Below are positions 22,463 through 33,391 of a stretch of 64,000 nt of DNA, in pieces; within the stretch, counting starts at the first letter, position 1; each line of letters opens with the position of its first letter. Where the stretch lies: the NCBI GenBank assembly GCA_007258455.2, contig VDFB02193867.1:525636189-525700188 (forward strand). Reading direction: 5' to 3'. The translations under genes and the position numbers were made by a program. Origin of the DNA: Sequoia sempervirens. Taxonomy: Eukaryota; Streptophyta; Pinopsida; Cupressales; Cupressaceae. Below the pieces are notes generated by a model that worked only from the letters and a program-made list of their open reading frames with translations, made no database searches and was not told the origin of the DNA.

Positions 22463-23600
22463 ATTGAGAGGATGAACCTACTTCAAAATCACACTAAAGT
22501 AGACATTCAAGAGGGGTCCAATCATAACAATGTGGATGGTCTAGGATACAAAATATGAAGGAAGCAGTCAAGCCCCAGGATCCCAGATCCTAAGTTAAAC
22601 TGACATAAGTTGAAAAGGACATCCACAAGGTGCAGCAAAACAAGAAATGCTATCATGTAATGGCAATGACTAGAAGGGAGAGAACAAGAAAGACAAATGA
22701 GGTGGATCAAGCTTCGACCATCTGTCCAACATGATGTGGATCAGATCTAGGTTGTTTGTCCAAAAATGCATACTCACTCGGAGGCAACAAAAATCTTTCC
22801 TATCCATTAGGTGAAAAGTCCTAAGAGGTGAGAAACATACACTCATGGCTTGTATGCAATCACACACACACAAGTGGCTATGGGGAAATTCATGCATTAG
22901 ATTGGGATTCCCACTCAAACCATACCAAAGTCATACCTCCTGATAACATTGATAAGGTGCCACATAAAAATGATGCTTGAAACTCATAGACATTGTAAAT
23001 GAAAAATAGTGTAAGGAATGTTCAAAGGGATTTTGCTTAGTTTGTGTGAGATCTCATCTTAGGGAACATTGTGCTTAATGTCTCCAAGAGAGGAAAAGTG
23101 GAAAAGGTCTCATCTTGTTTCCAAGAGAGGACAAGTGCTAGGTCTCATCCTGGGGAACATTGTACCTAATGTTTTCAAGAGAGGAAATCACATAAAAAAA
23201 GAAAATCACACAATGAAATATGAGTGTTGATGTATTCCCCCACTTTAAAGTAGTTGCTAACACCTTTGTTGTGAGCAATTGCTTTAAAGTAGAAGGAGAC
23301 ACGAGAGCTTATTCAGAAAGCCCTATGCAAAGTCAAATGTTTTTGATAAGCTACATCATGAAAAAGATAGTACACATCACATACGAGCCAGTTTAAGGAA
23401 TGTCATCCCCATCCCAAGCTTTCTCTTATATGTTCATGAAAGGTGATCAACTATCCGAAAGAGATAGCGACAAGTGGCATACGAAGACAAGGCTACCTAA
23501 CCCATTTCCCCCACTTAGTGCAGGATAAGGGTGAACTAAAATGGTGGATGAGATGTATAGTAGAGTGAAAATTATGATCAATTAGAGGATTTAGGTGCAC
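22463..23600. other. element C 3' non-coding stretch
   Basis: No convincing frame. The two overlapping minus-strand frames at 22522-22918 show no motif. A phrase such as GGTCTCATC..GGGAACATTGT is repeated near 23050 and 23140, a small imperfect duplication. Confidence 0.45.
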
Positions 23601-23619
23601 CCACATAAGGAAGAGCACC

Positions 23620-23760
23620 AAACTTTTTAAGATGTTGAATTTTAGTATTCAAAGCCTCACATTCATTAGTAGCATGACCGTGAACTCTATGCTATGTGCA
23701 AAATGAATTCTTGTAATAGAATTTCTTTTGTGTCCTTGGGGGAAGGGATATCAAGTGATC
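23620..23760 (-). pseudogene. element C zinc-knuckle fragment
   Basis: The minus strand encodes FCT-stop-HRVHGHATNECEAL (23706-23650), matching the CX2HX3GHX4C-type knuckle at the end of Tat-like gag. The X3 element has the related CDFHKIKVHKIANF at about 49430. Here it lies downstream of the protease in reading direction, the reverse of the normal gag-protease order. Confidence 0.6.
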
Positions 23761-23869
23761 TTGGAGGAGTCTCAACAAGTTACCATCTTGATAAATGGTA
23801 GATGTTCCTTTATTATGAAACAAAGATTCTTCTTGCTTAAGGAAAGATGTCATAGTTAGGCAAGACTCT

Positions 23870-24445
23870 TTAGATTGTGAGATTTTTTCTCTCCTTTATA
23901 GGAGGTTTAAAGTCTAATGAATTCAAATCATTAGTGTTTTGCGAGATGGAATTTACATTAAGTGAAGATGATGTTTGCTTCATTTCTTGCAAAGGATAAA
24001 GACCACTAGTGTCTATCAATTCAGGATGTGCTACTATTAAGGTTGGCTTAGAGGAATTGTTTGTGATGGTGGTGATATTGATTAAAGGATTGTTTATTTC
24101 TATCAAAGGATAATAAAAAAGACCATGAGTTGTTTCTTGTGTGTTAGGCTCAATGGGGTTATGGATGCCTTGTTCTCTTTCACCACATCCTTTACCACTG
24201 TACCTAATTTGTTTCATAAGTTCATAATCTTTTTAAAAAATCTTTTTCATTTCTTTTGGATCAAGTGGTTTTTCATTGTTGAGTTCATCAAATTGTTTTG
24301 TGTAATTTATTATCTTGTGTTTGGAAGTGGTTGAGGTGGATACTTTTGAAGGGTCTTCTGAGTTTTGTGTTGACATGACTTCTTTTTCTTTTCCCTTTTC
24401 AAAATCCATGTATGATCTTGTATTCACTTGTGAATGTTTTTTCAA
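23870..24445 (-). pseudogene. element C, unrecognised segment after protease
   Basis: Two overlapping minus-strand frames give a polar Ser/Thr/Asn-rich sequence, including STSTTSKHKIINYTKQFDEL and PLIEINNPLINITTIT. No known motif. It lies between the protease and the displaced zinc knuckle, and may be a gag linker region. Confidence 0.4.
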
Positions 24446-24500
24446 AATCTAAGGAACCCCAATCATCGTCTAATAGCTTCATGACATGTTCAATACATTG

Positions 24501-24995
24501 TTATTTGTATTTTTGTTTTGTGGGTTCTACTTGTGTGGTTGGTGTTAATATGTTTAGGGGATTCTCTTTGTTTTTCTTGAGTTGTAAGACACTACAAGGA
24601 TCAAGATCAGCATCAAGTGTGTACACTTTATTGTTGTAGATGTATTTCATTTTATGATGGAGAGTAGAAGGCACCCCATTCATTGCATTAATCCATGGTC
24701 TGCCTAATAGAAGATTATATGAAACATCATCAGGCATAACATGAATTAGAGTTTCCAATGTGGCCTTCCCAAGTGTAATAGGCAAACTGATCATGCCGAG
24801 CGATTTTCTATTGATATTGTGAAATCCCTTAAGAGAAAAAGTGTCATGTTGAATTTTTGATTTATCCAAATGAATCCTATTCAAAAGGTTTATGATACAC
24901 ACATTAAGGGCTAAACCATTGTCAACAAGGGTTTTCTTTATCCCTGTTATTTGGTATTGAGCTATGATCATGAAAGCATCTTTGTGTTTTTGCAC
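24501..24995 (-). pseudogene. element C retropepsin, Tat-like
   Basis: An uninterrupted 164-residue frame containing LVDNGLALNVC, where the catalytic triad reads D-N-G. SYNLLLGRPWINAMNGVPST follows; YNLLLGRPW is the C-terminal retropepsin motif. The last part reads ADLDPCSVLQLKKNKENPLN. The wording (LALNVC, LLLGRPWI..M..VPST) is typical of Tat-like elements. The substitution in the triad and missing neighbours mean it is not expected to act. Confidence 0.8.
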
Positions 24996-25073
24996 TTCTA
25001 AATGGGGGAGTTCACTTTGGTGGAGGACAATGTTAGCATTTATTTCTTGGATTATGGCTGCTATTTCATTTGG

Positions 25074-26021
25074 TTATGCATTGGAAGGTATGGGAACTTG
25101 TTGCAAGGAGGTTTGAAGCATAGTGTGATAGTTAGGTGGATTTTGAATTGGGTCCCATAGAGATATCTTGGTAGGAGTGTTTTTAAGTTGTTTAATGAGA
25201 TTGTACTCCTTCATGCTATGCAAAGGAAAGCAAGGAGAACTAAGGAAGATGGGATTAGGAAAAGGTAAGGTTATTGGGGTTTGTTGTTGTGGTTGTGGAT
25301 TATTCCTATTATTATATGTATGAGCAATGATATTATGACTCAGTTGTTGCGAAACATTGTTCTTAGGTGGGTAAAGGACAAGTTCAGGTATGTTTTGAGT
25401 TGGAGGTTTTTTTGAATGGGGGTAAAGGATGAGTTGAGGTTGAACAATATTAACATCCCTTAGCGAGTGAGAGTCTAATGTTACTTCATTATCTTCATTT
25501 AAGGGAAGAATATTATTATTGTTGATGTTTTCCTTTTGTTGCACCATGTTATCTTCCATAAGAGGAAAGTTTGGAGAAGAACCACAAACCACATGTTCTT
25601 GACATGTGAGGGTTGATTCTTCTAAAATGACTCCATCGCAAATAAGGGAGTTATCAATGGTTGAATTTGCTTGTTTATTGATAATGGGGAGATTAGGGGA
25701 AGACTCTATTTGATTGTCATGCTTCTCTAAGGTCTCATTCTCTTATTCCATATTATATACCCTAGTAGGAGAGCTTGTAATATGTTCATTCATGGTTAAC
25801 TTTTGTAAAGCAGCTTCATCACAAGTAGGGGATGCATCAAGAGAAGGACCACTATGATTTTCAATGGTAGGAGCATTAGGGAAGGGAGAAAAAATATTCC
25901 CATGACTCTTAATAGGTGTATCTTCTAACACCAACCTATATTCTTGTTTTGTAATTTCATCCAAATGTAGAAGAGGAGAGGGACAATCAAGACCCTTAAT
26001 ACTTGTATCTTCTTTCACCAA
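25074..26021 (-). pseudogene. element C gag-like Pro/Asn-rich region
   Basis: Two minus-strand frames (26021-25743, 25592-25074) separated by stops. They are rich in Pro, Asn and Gln, with repeated LYP motifs (LILYPHSKK, ELVLYPPKN). The C-terminal end reads YNLIKQLKNTPTKISLWDPI, the segment that precedes the protease in Tat-like polyproteins; X3 has a counterpart near 49060. It leads into the protease after one stop. Confidence 0.6.
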
Positions 26022-26884
26022 GATCCCTTCATCACTAATAGGAAAGGTATTGGGAGAAGAACAAGTATGATTGTGATGATTGTCTAAACTTGCATACTCT
26101 TTTGTTATGGAATTATTATAAATTTGGTAGGTACTAGGAGGGTATTCAACATGATTTTCAAAGTTTTTACTTTGCTATCCTGGATTATGCTCATGAGTAG
26201 AGAAAACAAAATCATACAAGCCACTAGATATTCTAGAAAAACTAAATTCTTGAAGAGAACACATGCTAGCATAAAGTGCAATACAATGACTTAAAGTGAA
26301 ATGTTCAAATGCAATTTTTAGATGTGAAATTAGTTAACTTGTTGACTATATCATGCAACAACCTAAAAGATGAAATTTTCTAAATGAAAATTTGAAATTA
26401 AGCAATGCATGAAATGAACTAATTCAAGCTAGATCTAATGAAATGTATGTAACAGAAACTTAGCCAACTAATATAGATAGGTAATGGAAGCAAAAAAAAG
26501 TGTATAAACATTGTTTTTAGTGTTGTAAAAGGTACTTTTAGGGGTGTAAAGGGACTAATTCGCCCAAGGTGGTGAATGAGTCCTAGTAGGGACTTTTTTT
26601 GTAGAATTTTTAGATTTTTTTTATTAAAGTTTATGTTTTTTGTGTCATATGATGTATACCTAAGATGAAAATGCAGAATTTTAGAAACTTTTCATGATTT
26701 GAGATGCAAAAATGCAACCTATATGCACTTTCACTTATGAAAATTTTGAAACCCTAGAATGCAAATTAATCAATGCAAACCCTAATGCAAAGTTAATACA
26801 ATCTAACTCGAGGATTATGACAGACTCTAAATCAGAAAATAAATTATTTGAAAGTTAGATTCACCAAAATGAATAATATATTTT
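26022..26884. other. element C leader-side sequence, no gene seen
   Basis: AT-rich without a coding frame. One inverted-repeat module (26551-26583: GGGACTAATTCGCC ... GGTGAATGAGTCC) occurs here outside any LTR. The stretch ends abruptly at the X2 LTR. Confidence 0.5.
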
Positions 26885-28686
26885 TGGTATAGAGGACTCT
26901 CTTACACTTCTAGGGTCTTGTAGCTAAAAGGAGAGAGAAATCCCAAAACCCTTGATGGCTCACTCAAGAATATGCCCTTGAGATTCTAATGCAAAGATGA
27001 ATGAAATTTGTCTAAGGGGAAGGTCCTAGATGCAAAGAACTGATAAAATTAATTAAATACCAATGCAAAACTAAGAAAACGTACTTTTTTTGAAAACACA
27101 TTGTGATATGCAAAAAGAACTAGAAATGCAAATGAAACAAAATACAAAGTTGCAAGATTTGAAGTATGCACCTATAAAATAGAAAGTGATGGAGAGGAGC
27201 TCTGGAATCCCACAGAAATCACTGTTGGATCCTATTTGTACACTTACACCAAGTTGGGTGACTTAGTCCTATTTCGGGGAAATTCTGTCGGAAGAGGTTT
27301 TAGATAAAAGGGTACTTTAAACTCGAGAAACCACTTTTTAGGCCTGGTAGTGGGACTAATATTCCACTAATGGTGACTTAGTCCACTTCCAAATTTCAAG
27401 AAATTTAAAGGTGCAATCTGTAGCTCCCAGTTTGCACTTCAGTTCCTAATAGGTTTCTAGATTTGAAACTATAGAATTTGATATGTAGGTGTTCTCCAAG
27501 CTTATTTTAGGGTTTTTAGCAATTTGAATGATTTTGAAAAAAAATTGACACCTTTTCACACCTTGGTATTTGGAAAATCTACACACAAGACCTACAAAAC
27601 ACATGCAAAGAGAATAAATAGTGTTAAGGGTTAGTGAATAGGGGTTTTCCTTGGTTAAACATCTTTTAGGTAATTAAACCAAATGAAGAAATAAGATGAA
27701 GCATGAACATGAAATGAAGGAATTAGAAACTTTTGATGTTGATAGATCTTCAATTTTTGCAACAATGGATGAAGAATCTACCCTTGAATGCATTAGAAAA
27801 CTATCTTGATGACTTAGAATGCTAAACTCCTAGCTTGCTTGACTTGAGAACATGAATGAATGATGAATGAATAATGAATAAATTAGTTATGAATTAGGGT
27901 TTAGAAGCTTTTTTATATAGTAAATCCACCTAAATTCATGTTAATTTGATCCCCAAGATCGACATGGAGGAAAACTAAACTTAAAACCTAAATTTCCTGC
28001 TCAAAACTCAAAAATGGACCAAATGGGACTAATTCACCACTCTGGATGACTTAGTCCGACCTAGATGGGACTCATTCACCTAGATGGGTGACTTAGTCCC
28101 ATAGGGGATCTTTTTCTAGCTTAGATGTTGGGGAGTGAATAATTTCAACTTTTATGTTGTTCTATTTAATTCTTTGATCAAATTAAGCCTCAGGATGCAC
28201 AATATGGGGTCATAGGGGCCTATTAATGATGATAATAAAGATAATTAGGGCTAGGGACACAAATTTCAATGTGAAAGTATGATTAAATACACTCTACAAC
28301 ATTATATTGAGGTCCACATAGCCTAGAAAGGCATAACATCCAATGTGAATGTGTAAAACACATTATAACACTAGATTAAAGTCAAGTTTAATTTACAAGC
28401 CTTCTAGATTAATTGTGAAATACAATTAAATATATTTTACAATATTTAATTAAGAGGAAAATAGGTCCATTAGACTTAAATACTTAATAAAAGTCTAGAA
28501 AAGTGTGAAATTTATTTGCAACACTTTCCAACACCTTTACAAGACATTCATTTAATTCAATTTGCAAGGGCCCAAGACCTAATGTGGATGTAAAATAAAT
28601 CACAACACTCAATCAAGGTGTCATTAAGTCCAATTTATCATTCATTATTCCCAAATCAAGCAAAAGATACTATTTTCTATGCTACA
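26885..28686 (-). repeat. X2 3' LTR, main part
   Basis: Aligns base for base with the element C LTR. It holds inverted-repeat modules at about 27238, 27352, 28025 and 28067. Element D interrupts it near its end; the last 32 bases follow at 35621-35652. Confidence 0.85.
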
Positions 28687-28691
28687 ATACC

Positions 28692-30927
28692 TGTTAGCTC
28701 TCAAAAACACAGGTTTGAACCATGAAAGGATGCCAAGCTTTCACAACATTTTAGGGTAACATAACAAGACCTTCTACTCTTCAGGTGCTGCTAGACCTAG
28801 GCGGGTGTACCTAAAATGGATGAAGCATACTTAACCTATGATCTTCTTTCCTATAGTAATTTATCCACAATGGCATATGGAAGTTGGCAAAATGGATCAA
28901 ACATGGTATAAATTGTATACTAAAATGAAGACTAAATCCTAATATGCTCAGTTAACAGTTGTAAAAATATGAATGAGACTAAAAGATATAAATGGTGAGA
29001 CCAGTGCCTTATATGGGATACAGAGTCAAATGAAACATTAAATGAGTGACTTCTTTCTGGAGGATATTCAAATTGTTTGGGTTTATTTTTATTTATATCT
29101 AGTATAAACATGCATGACTATGATTATTAAGTTCTTCTTACTGATCTAAATGAATTCCCTAATTACTATGATTAATTAAAAGGATTTAATCCCTCCTTGA
29201 AAGAACCTATCAACCAATCACCCAGATACAACAAATGTCTACTGATAAACCTAACATAAAATTGTTATGTAAATTTAAATAACCAGACAATATTAATCTT
29301 AGAGACAACTTAAATAACTCTTTCAATAGGCATAACAAAACAATTGACACCAGAAATACATCAGCAAATCAGATAATTCTCATTGATATCTCCATGATTT
29401 CAAAACATACACCAGGGTCTCAGATCTGTGGAACATTATGTTCCTCTGAACTGTATCTATTCTACCCTACTATATTCTACCTACTGATTCCCTTATCACA
29501 TTTGAGAATGATTATTTATACATCAGTATCCAAACAGGCACATTGTTTCATATTCCAATATAGGAAAACAACTGCAAATTAGGAATTTTCATGTCGGCCA
29601 CAGTGCATAAGACTTCATCAATCATTTTCCATAACATCCCCATGAGTATGCCGAAGGAAACAATATCGCCACCATCCCATGCTCAATCTATTTTTCCCAG
29701 ACCCTGTGATGTCGGGAGGACCTCATATTGACACACAATTTCTTATCAAAAACCCTCATCATACATTTTGGTCACCATGACATTAGGTTTTTCTCACCAA
29801 TGAGTGCCCGTCATCACCTTCGCCAACACATTCTGCAGTCATACCGACACTTGGAATCAAATTGATGACTATTGCTTCTGTCTTTCATGTTGTTGTGACA
29901 ATTATGAGTCAGGGAGATGTTATATAGACTTCATTATGTCCCATCGATATGCATTCTTCAAGTCATTCTCCAGAGTCCCTGAGACAACAATAAACTCTTG
30001 CCGATACACTTTTCATTTGATATTGTCGCTGTAGCACAGAGATATCAGGGAGACCCTATGTCGACCGCCTTATTTCATACTGAAGTGTCCTTTGTTTCTC
30101 GCTTGTTGCTGTGACATCTGACTATTAGCGAGACATCATATAGATTATACATCGCTACACCGAAGGCTCTCCCTATTTCTTTCATGTCACTGTGACTTGA
30201 GAAAACTTCCATTGAAAACCATCTCTCCATAGATTGCCAAGACATTTTGGTTTTCTTACCGACTGAGTCCACTTGTTGTTGATGACCCCCTTCACATCCT
30301 ATCAGCAAGACTAGTTTCCTTTGGAAAGACACTACTCCGATATACTTTAGTCTCACTGATGTACATTCCTCATCGCTCATCAGTAAGACAATGATCAATC
30401 GCCAAGACCACCTGCTGAAAACCTTTATCTTGGCCGAAACATTTCCACATGCGCCGGTCGGCGAGACACAATGTATTTGGTATGACTTTACACCATACCC
30501 ATCAGTTTGTCCGAAATGAAAACTTGTGCATAGTCTGTATAACATACATATGGAGATCATCGTGATGCTATATCGATGCCTCCATCCTTTGCCGATATGT
30601 ATCCTTTTTGTTGCTGAAACAAAAGATATGTCTTGTTGATAGCCTATAACAGATGAATGCCAGTCGCTGTAATAGTAAACAAGTCCTGCCGCTACACCTG
30701 TAGTAGGTATTAGTGAAAAATACATAGGTCAAGGAGACATTCACTCTATCATGCCGAAATGGAAAATATGATAAAATATCACAAACTAGATGGATTCAAA
30801 TGGATCATATGAAAAAATATAAGCAAGGAAACATGAAGAAGGGGTTTTATGCTTATGATGAGGGCTCATTTTGGAAATTCGTAAATGGATTTGACTGTGA
30901 AAATTTCAAAATTTTACAGTTCTAATA
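28692..30927 (-). repeat. element D 3' LTR
   Basis: 2236 bp aligning with 33392-35615. The part from about 29590 to 30720 is unusually CpG-rich for this window and repeats short motifs such as GCCGATA, TCGCCAAGACA and CGGCGAGACA. The 216-residue minus-strand frame at 30075-30725 lies in this LTR, is broken in the partner copy and shows no motif, so it is not called a gene. Confidence 0.9.
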
Positions 30928-31490
30928 GTGGCTCTGTCTAGGGATGAATGAGAGTGAGATCATTGCAAGGATCCAGAATCTTTGGGTGAGTAGACCAGAC
31001 ACAAAATGATGAGCTAGCGAGGAGAATGGAAATGGAAATGAAGCATGAAGGAACGCATGCAAAATGAATGCAAGATGGAAATGAACCATAACCCTAAACT
31101 ACTATGCATGGAAAAGGATTTTAGAGAGGACAAGCAAGAGTTGTCCATGCACTGGCAACCCTTAATCCTTTGTGCTTTGGTTTTACCTATTCTGAGCTGT
31201 TACAATCTAAAACTCAAACCAAGCTTTCCCTTGTCAAACACCTAGTTTTGTATTGAGTTCATCAAATTATTCTTGAAGATACTCATGCAAGCTTTCCTGT
31301 CACTATTATTGCAAGTTCTTAGAGTATCATCATGCTCGGTTTGGCCCAAAATCCCTACATCATCCTATAATTCAAAATTTTCAACATCTTGGGACAAACC
31401 CTAGTTATTACCAACATACGAAATATACATATATTCAATGTAAAATTCCTCATTATCTTTCTCTCTGTTGTGTATTGTAAAACACTCATT
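30928..31490. other. element D interior beyond the ORF
   Basis: Non-coding. At the LTR border the plus strand reads GTGGCTCTGTCTAGGGA, which resembles a degenerate primer site facing the other way. No polypurine tract is visible where one would be expected for the 3' end. Confidence 0.4.
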
Positions 31491-31493
31491 CAG

Positions 31494-33232
31494 CTACATT
31501 GAAAATTCATCATTAGAGTACCACTCTTGAGAATCAAAAAATTCTGTCAAACCAACATTGTTTGAAACATACAAATCTGAAACCTTTTGCACCTCTTTGA
31601 TACCCCCATGACTCAAATCTTCAATATTAAGCATATATGAACCAATAAAATTTGGAACACTATCATCCTTGGTATGCAGGCAAATGTCTTCTCCACATGA
31701 ATTAGATATTTCAAAATCACATACCTCTTCTTGAATAGACACATGCATTTGGTCAACTCCAAAATTTTCACCATCAATTAGACGCAGAGTTTCAAGATCA
31801 CCCATATGTATATATTTATGATAATCAAGAGTTAACAAATCTGAAATCTGTTCACAACTAAGCAAACAAGTTTCCATATTTTCATTATTATAGTCATACT
31901 CATCACTTTTGTCATCATCAAAAAGAGACCCAGGATCATCAGAGAATGAAAAATTACCAGCACAGTCATTTGTTCCATAACTTGACACATCCCTTTGTTT
32001 ATCTAAAAATACCTCTTGCTCAACATCAGGTGGATCTGAAAATACCTAAAATTCATTCTGGAGCAAACCTTTGTAAAACATTACCTGATCCTCTTTTAAA
32101 TCTTCATCATGCAATGGGCCTGAAAAAAATTGGAAACCATTCTCAAATTCACAACCCTCCTCCTTATTGAATGTATCTTTATAACTTTCAACTATAGCTA
32201 GAGGTATTGTATACTCACCACCAAATGAATCAACATTTCCCATTGCTTCTTCATCCTGATCTACATAAGAGGAGGAAGAATCCTCTTGCTGCAGATCAAA
32301 ATCTACAGGTATATCTTCAAAATTTGAAAGTTCATTAGATCCCTCATAACACACACCGCTCTCCCTATCACAATCTATTATGCAAGAGAGATATCTTGTA
32401 CCTTCATCTTCACTATGCAAGCTATCACAGGAATCATACTGACTTGCACATATCTCATCATCTGTTGGATGCATTGATTGATCAATTTCTCTATATTCAT
32501 CAGAAATACAATCATTGGAATCAACATTGATAGTGTTCTCATACCCTATCTCCTCCATGGAATCAATGAACTTATTCAAGTGACCACATGCACACTGTAT
32601 TGACGACCATGACCAATAAGCTGATTTAGGCTTCCATACTTTTATGAACTATGCAAAAAAAAGGGTCTTGTAGGCTTACAGACAGGAGGAAATTGCATGA
32701 AGACACTTATTATCCTATTGTATAGAGAATTCAAATATTCTCCTTCATACTTCCTTATGCCAAAAAATGCATCCCAAAAAATTTTGACATATTCATTAGC
32801 ATTAGATTGTTGGTTTTGATACATACCTTGTTGTAGATTCTGACTGACATCCTCAAGTGGGATAGAATTATGCTACATGTGACATTGATCACATTGGCAT
32901 TTTTGATAACTTTCCAATCCTTGTCCAGGAGGGATTGGATAAACACTTTCTTGCTTTGATGGCAGTAGAGGATAAGTGCTCTTTTTCTTTTTCCATTCTT
33001 CTATTTCCTTTCTCTGAGACTCATACAGTGCTTTAACCTCTTCATAAGTTAAAGATTCATAATCAACTTGAGGAGTATCATGATCAATAGGTCCACCCTG
33101 ATTACCCTCCATTTTTAGACCATTGTATGTCAACCTACTGCTACCAGGAGGAGCTCCAGTATGACCTCCCCTGAATTGAGATATTCTTTTGTTCATGATT
33201 AACAACTGCAAAAATTCTTTTAGATTCACCAC
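31494..33232 (-). pseudogene. element D unknown acidic protein
   Basis: A minus-strand reading frame from ATG at 33232, 160 bases after the primer site, runs to about 31494 with only a few stops or shifts (near 32870, 32640, 32580, 32045). The N-part has GGHTGAPPGSS, then a charged helix VKALYESQRKEIEEWKKKKS and a QCDQCH cluster. The remaining 350 residues are rich in Asp, Glu, Ser and Asn (SDDPGSLFDDDKSDEYDY; DSCDSLHSEDEG). I recognise no domain. Its position where gag belongs suggests a structural or packaging role, but that is a guess. It is the only coding region of element D. Confidence 0.6.
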
Positions 33233-33370
33233 CTACTTTTCCAAAAGTAGGAAAATGATTATTCTTTCTGATCTTCTCCCAGTGGAATCACTCTTTCTGA
33301 AACTTCTCAAAATATTTCTTTCTCTTCAATGACTCTATGTAATGGTATTCAACTAAATTTTCTGATGTAA

Positions 33371-33388
33371 TCCCCAACAGAGTCGCCA
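33371..33388 (-). other. element D primer binding site
   Basis: The minus strand reads TGGCGACTCTGTTGGGGA, three bases inside the LTR end at 33392. This resembles primer sites seen in plant Tat/Ogre-type elements; the tRNA is not assigned here. Confidence 0.75.
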
Positions 33389-33391
33389 ATT

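Larger units (their letters stand above)
20643..26884 (-). mobile_element. element C: partial Tat-like element (3' part)
   Basis: Minus-strand element with 3' LTR (20643-22448), adjacent polypurine tract (22449-22462) and interior with zinc-knuckle, protease and Pro/Asn-rich gag-like sequence up to 26884. There the LTR of X2 starts. No primer site or own 5' LTR is present, which fits X2 having inserted into its interior. No RT, RNase H, integrase or PMD was seen between protease and LTR. Confidence 0.6.

Noticed and set aside
20643..28686. Simple LTR pair enclosing one element C
   Set aside because: The right copy has a polypurine tract on its outer side, lacks a primer site on its inner side and is the 3' LTR of X2, so the two are not the ends of one insertion.
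30075..30725. 216-residue open frame on the minus strand
   Set aside because: Lies wholly inside the element D LTR. The partner LTR does not keep it open, and it has no motif.
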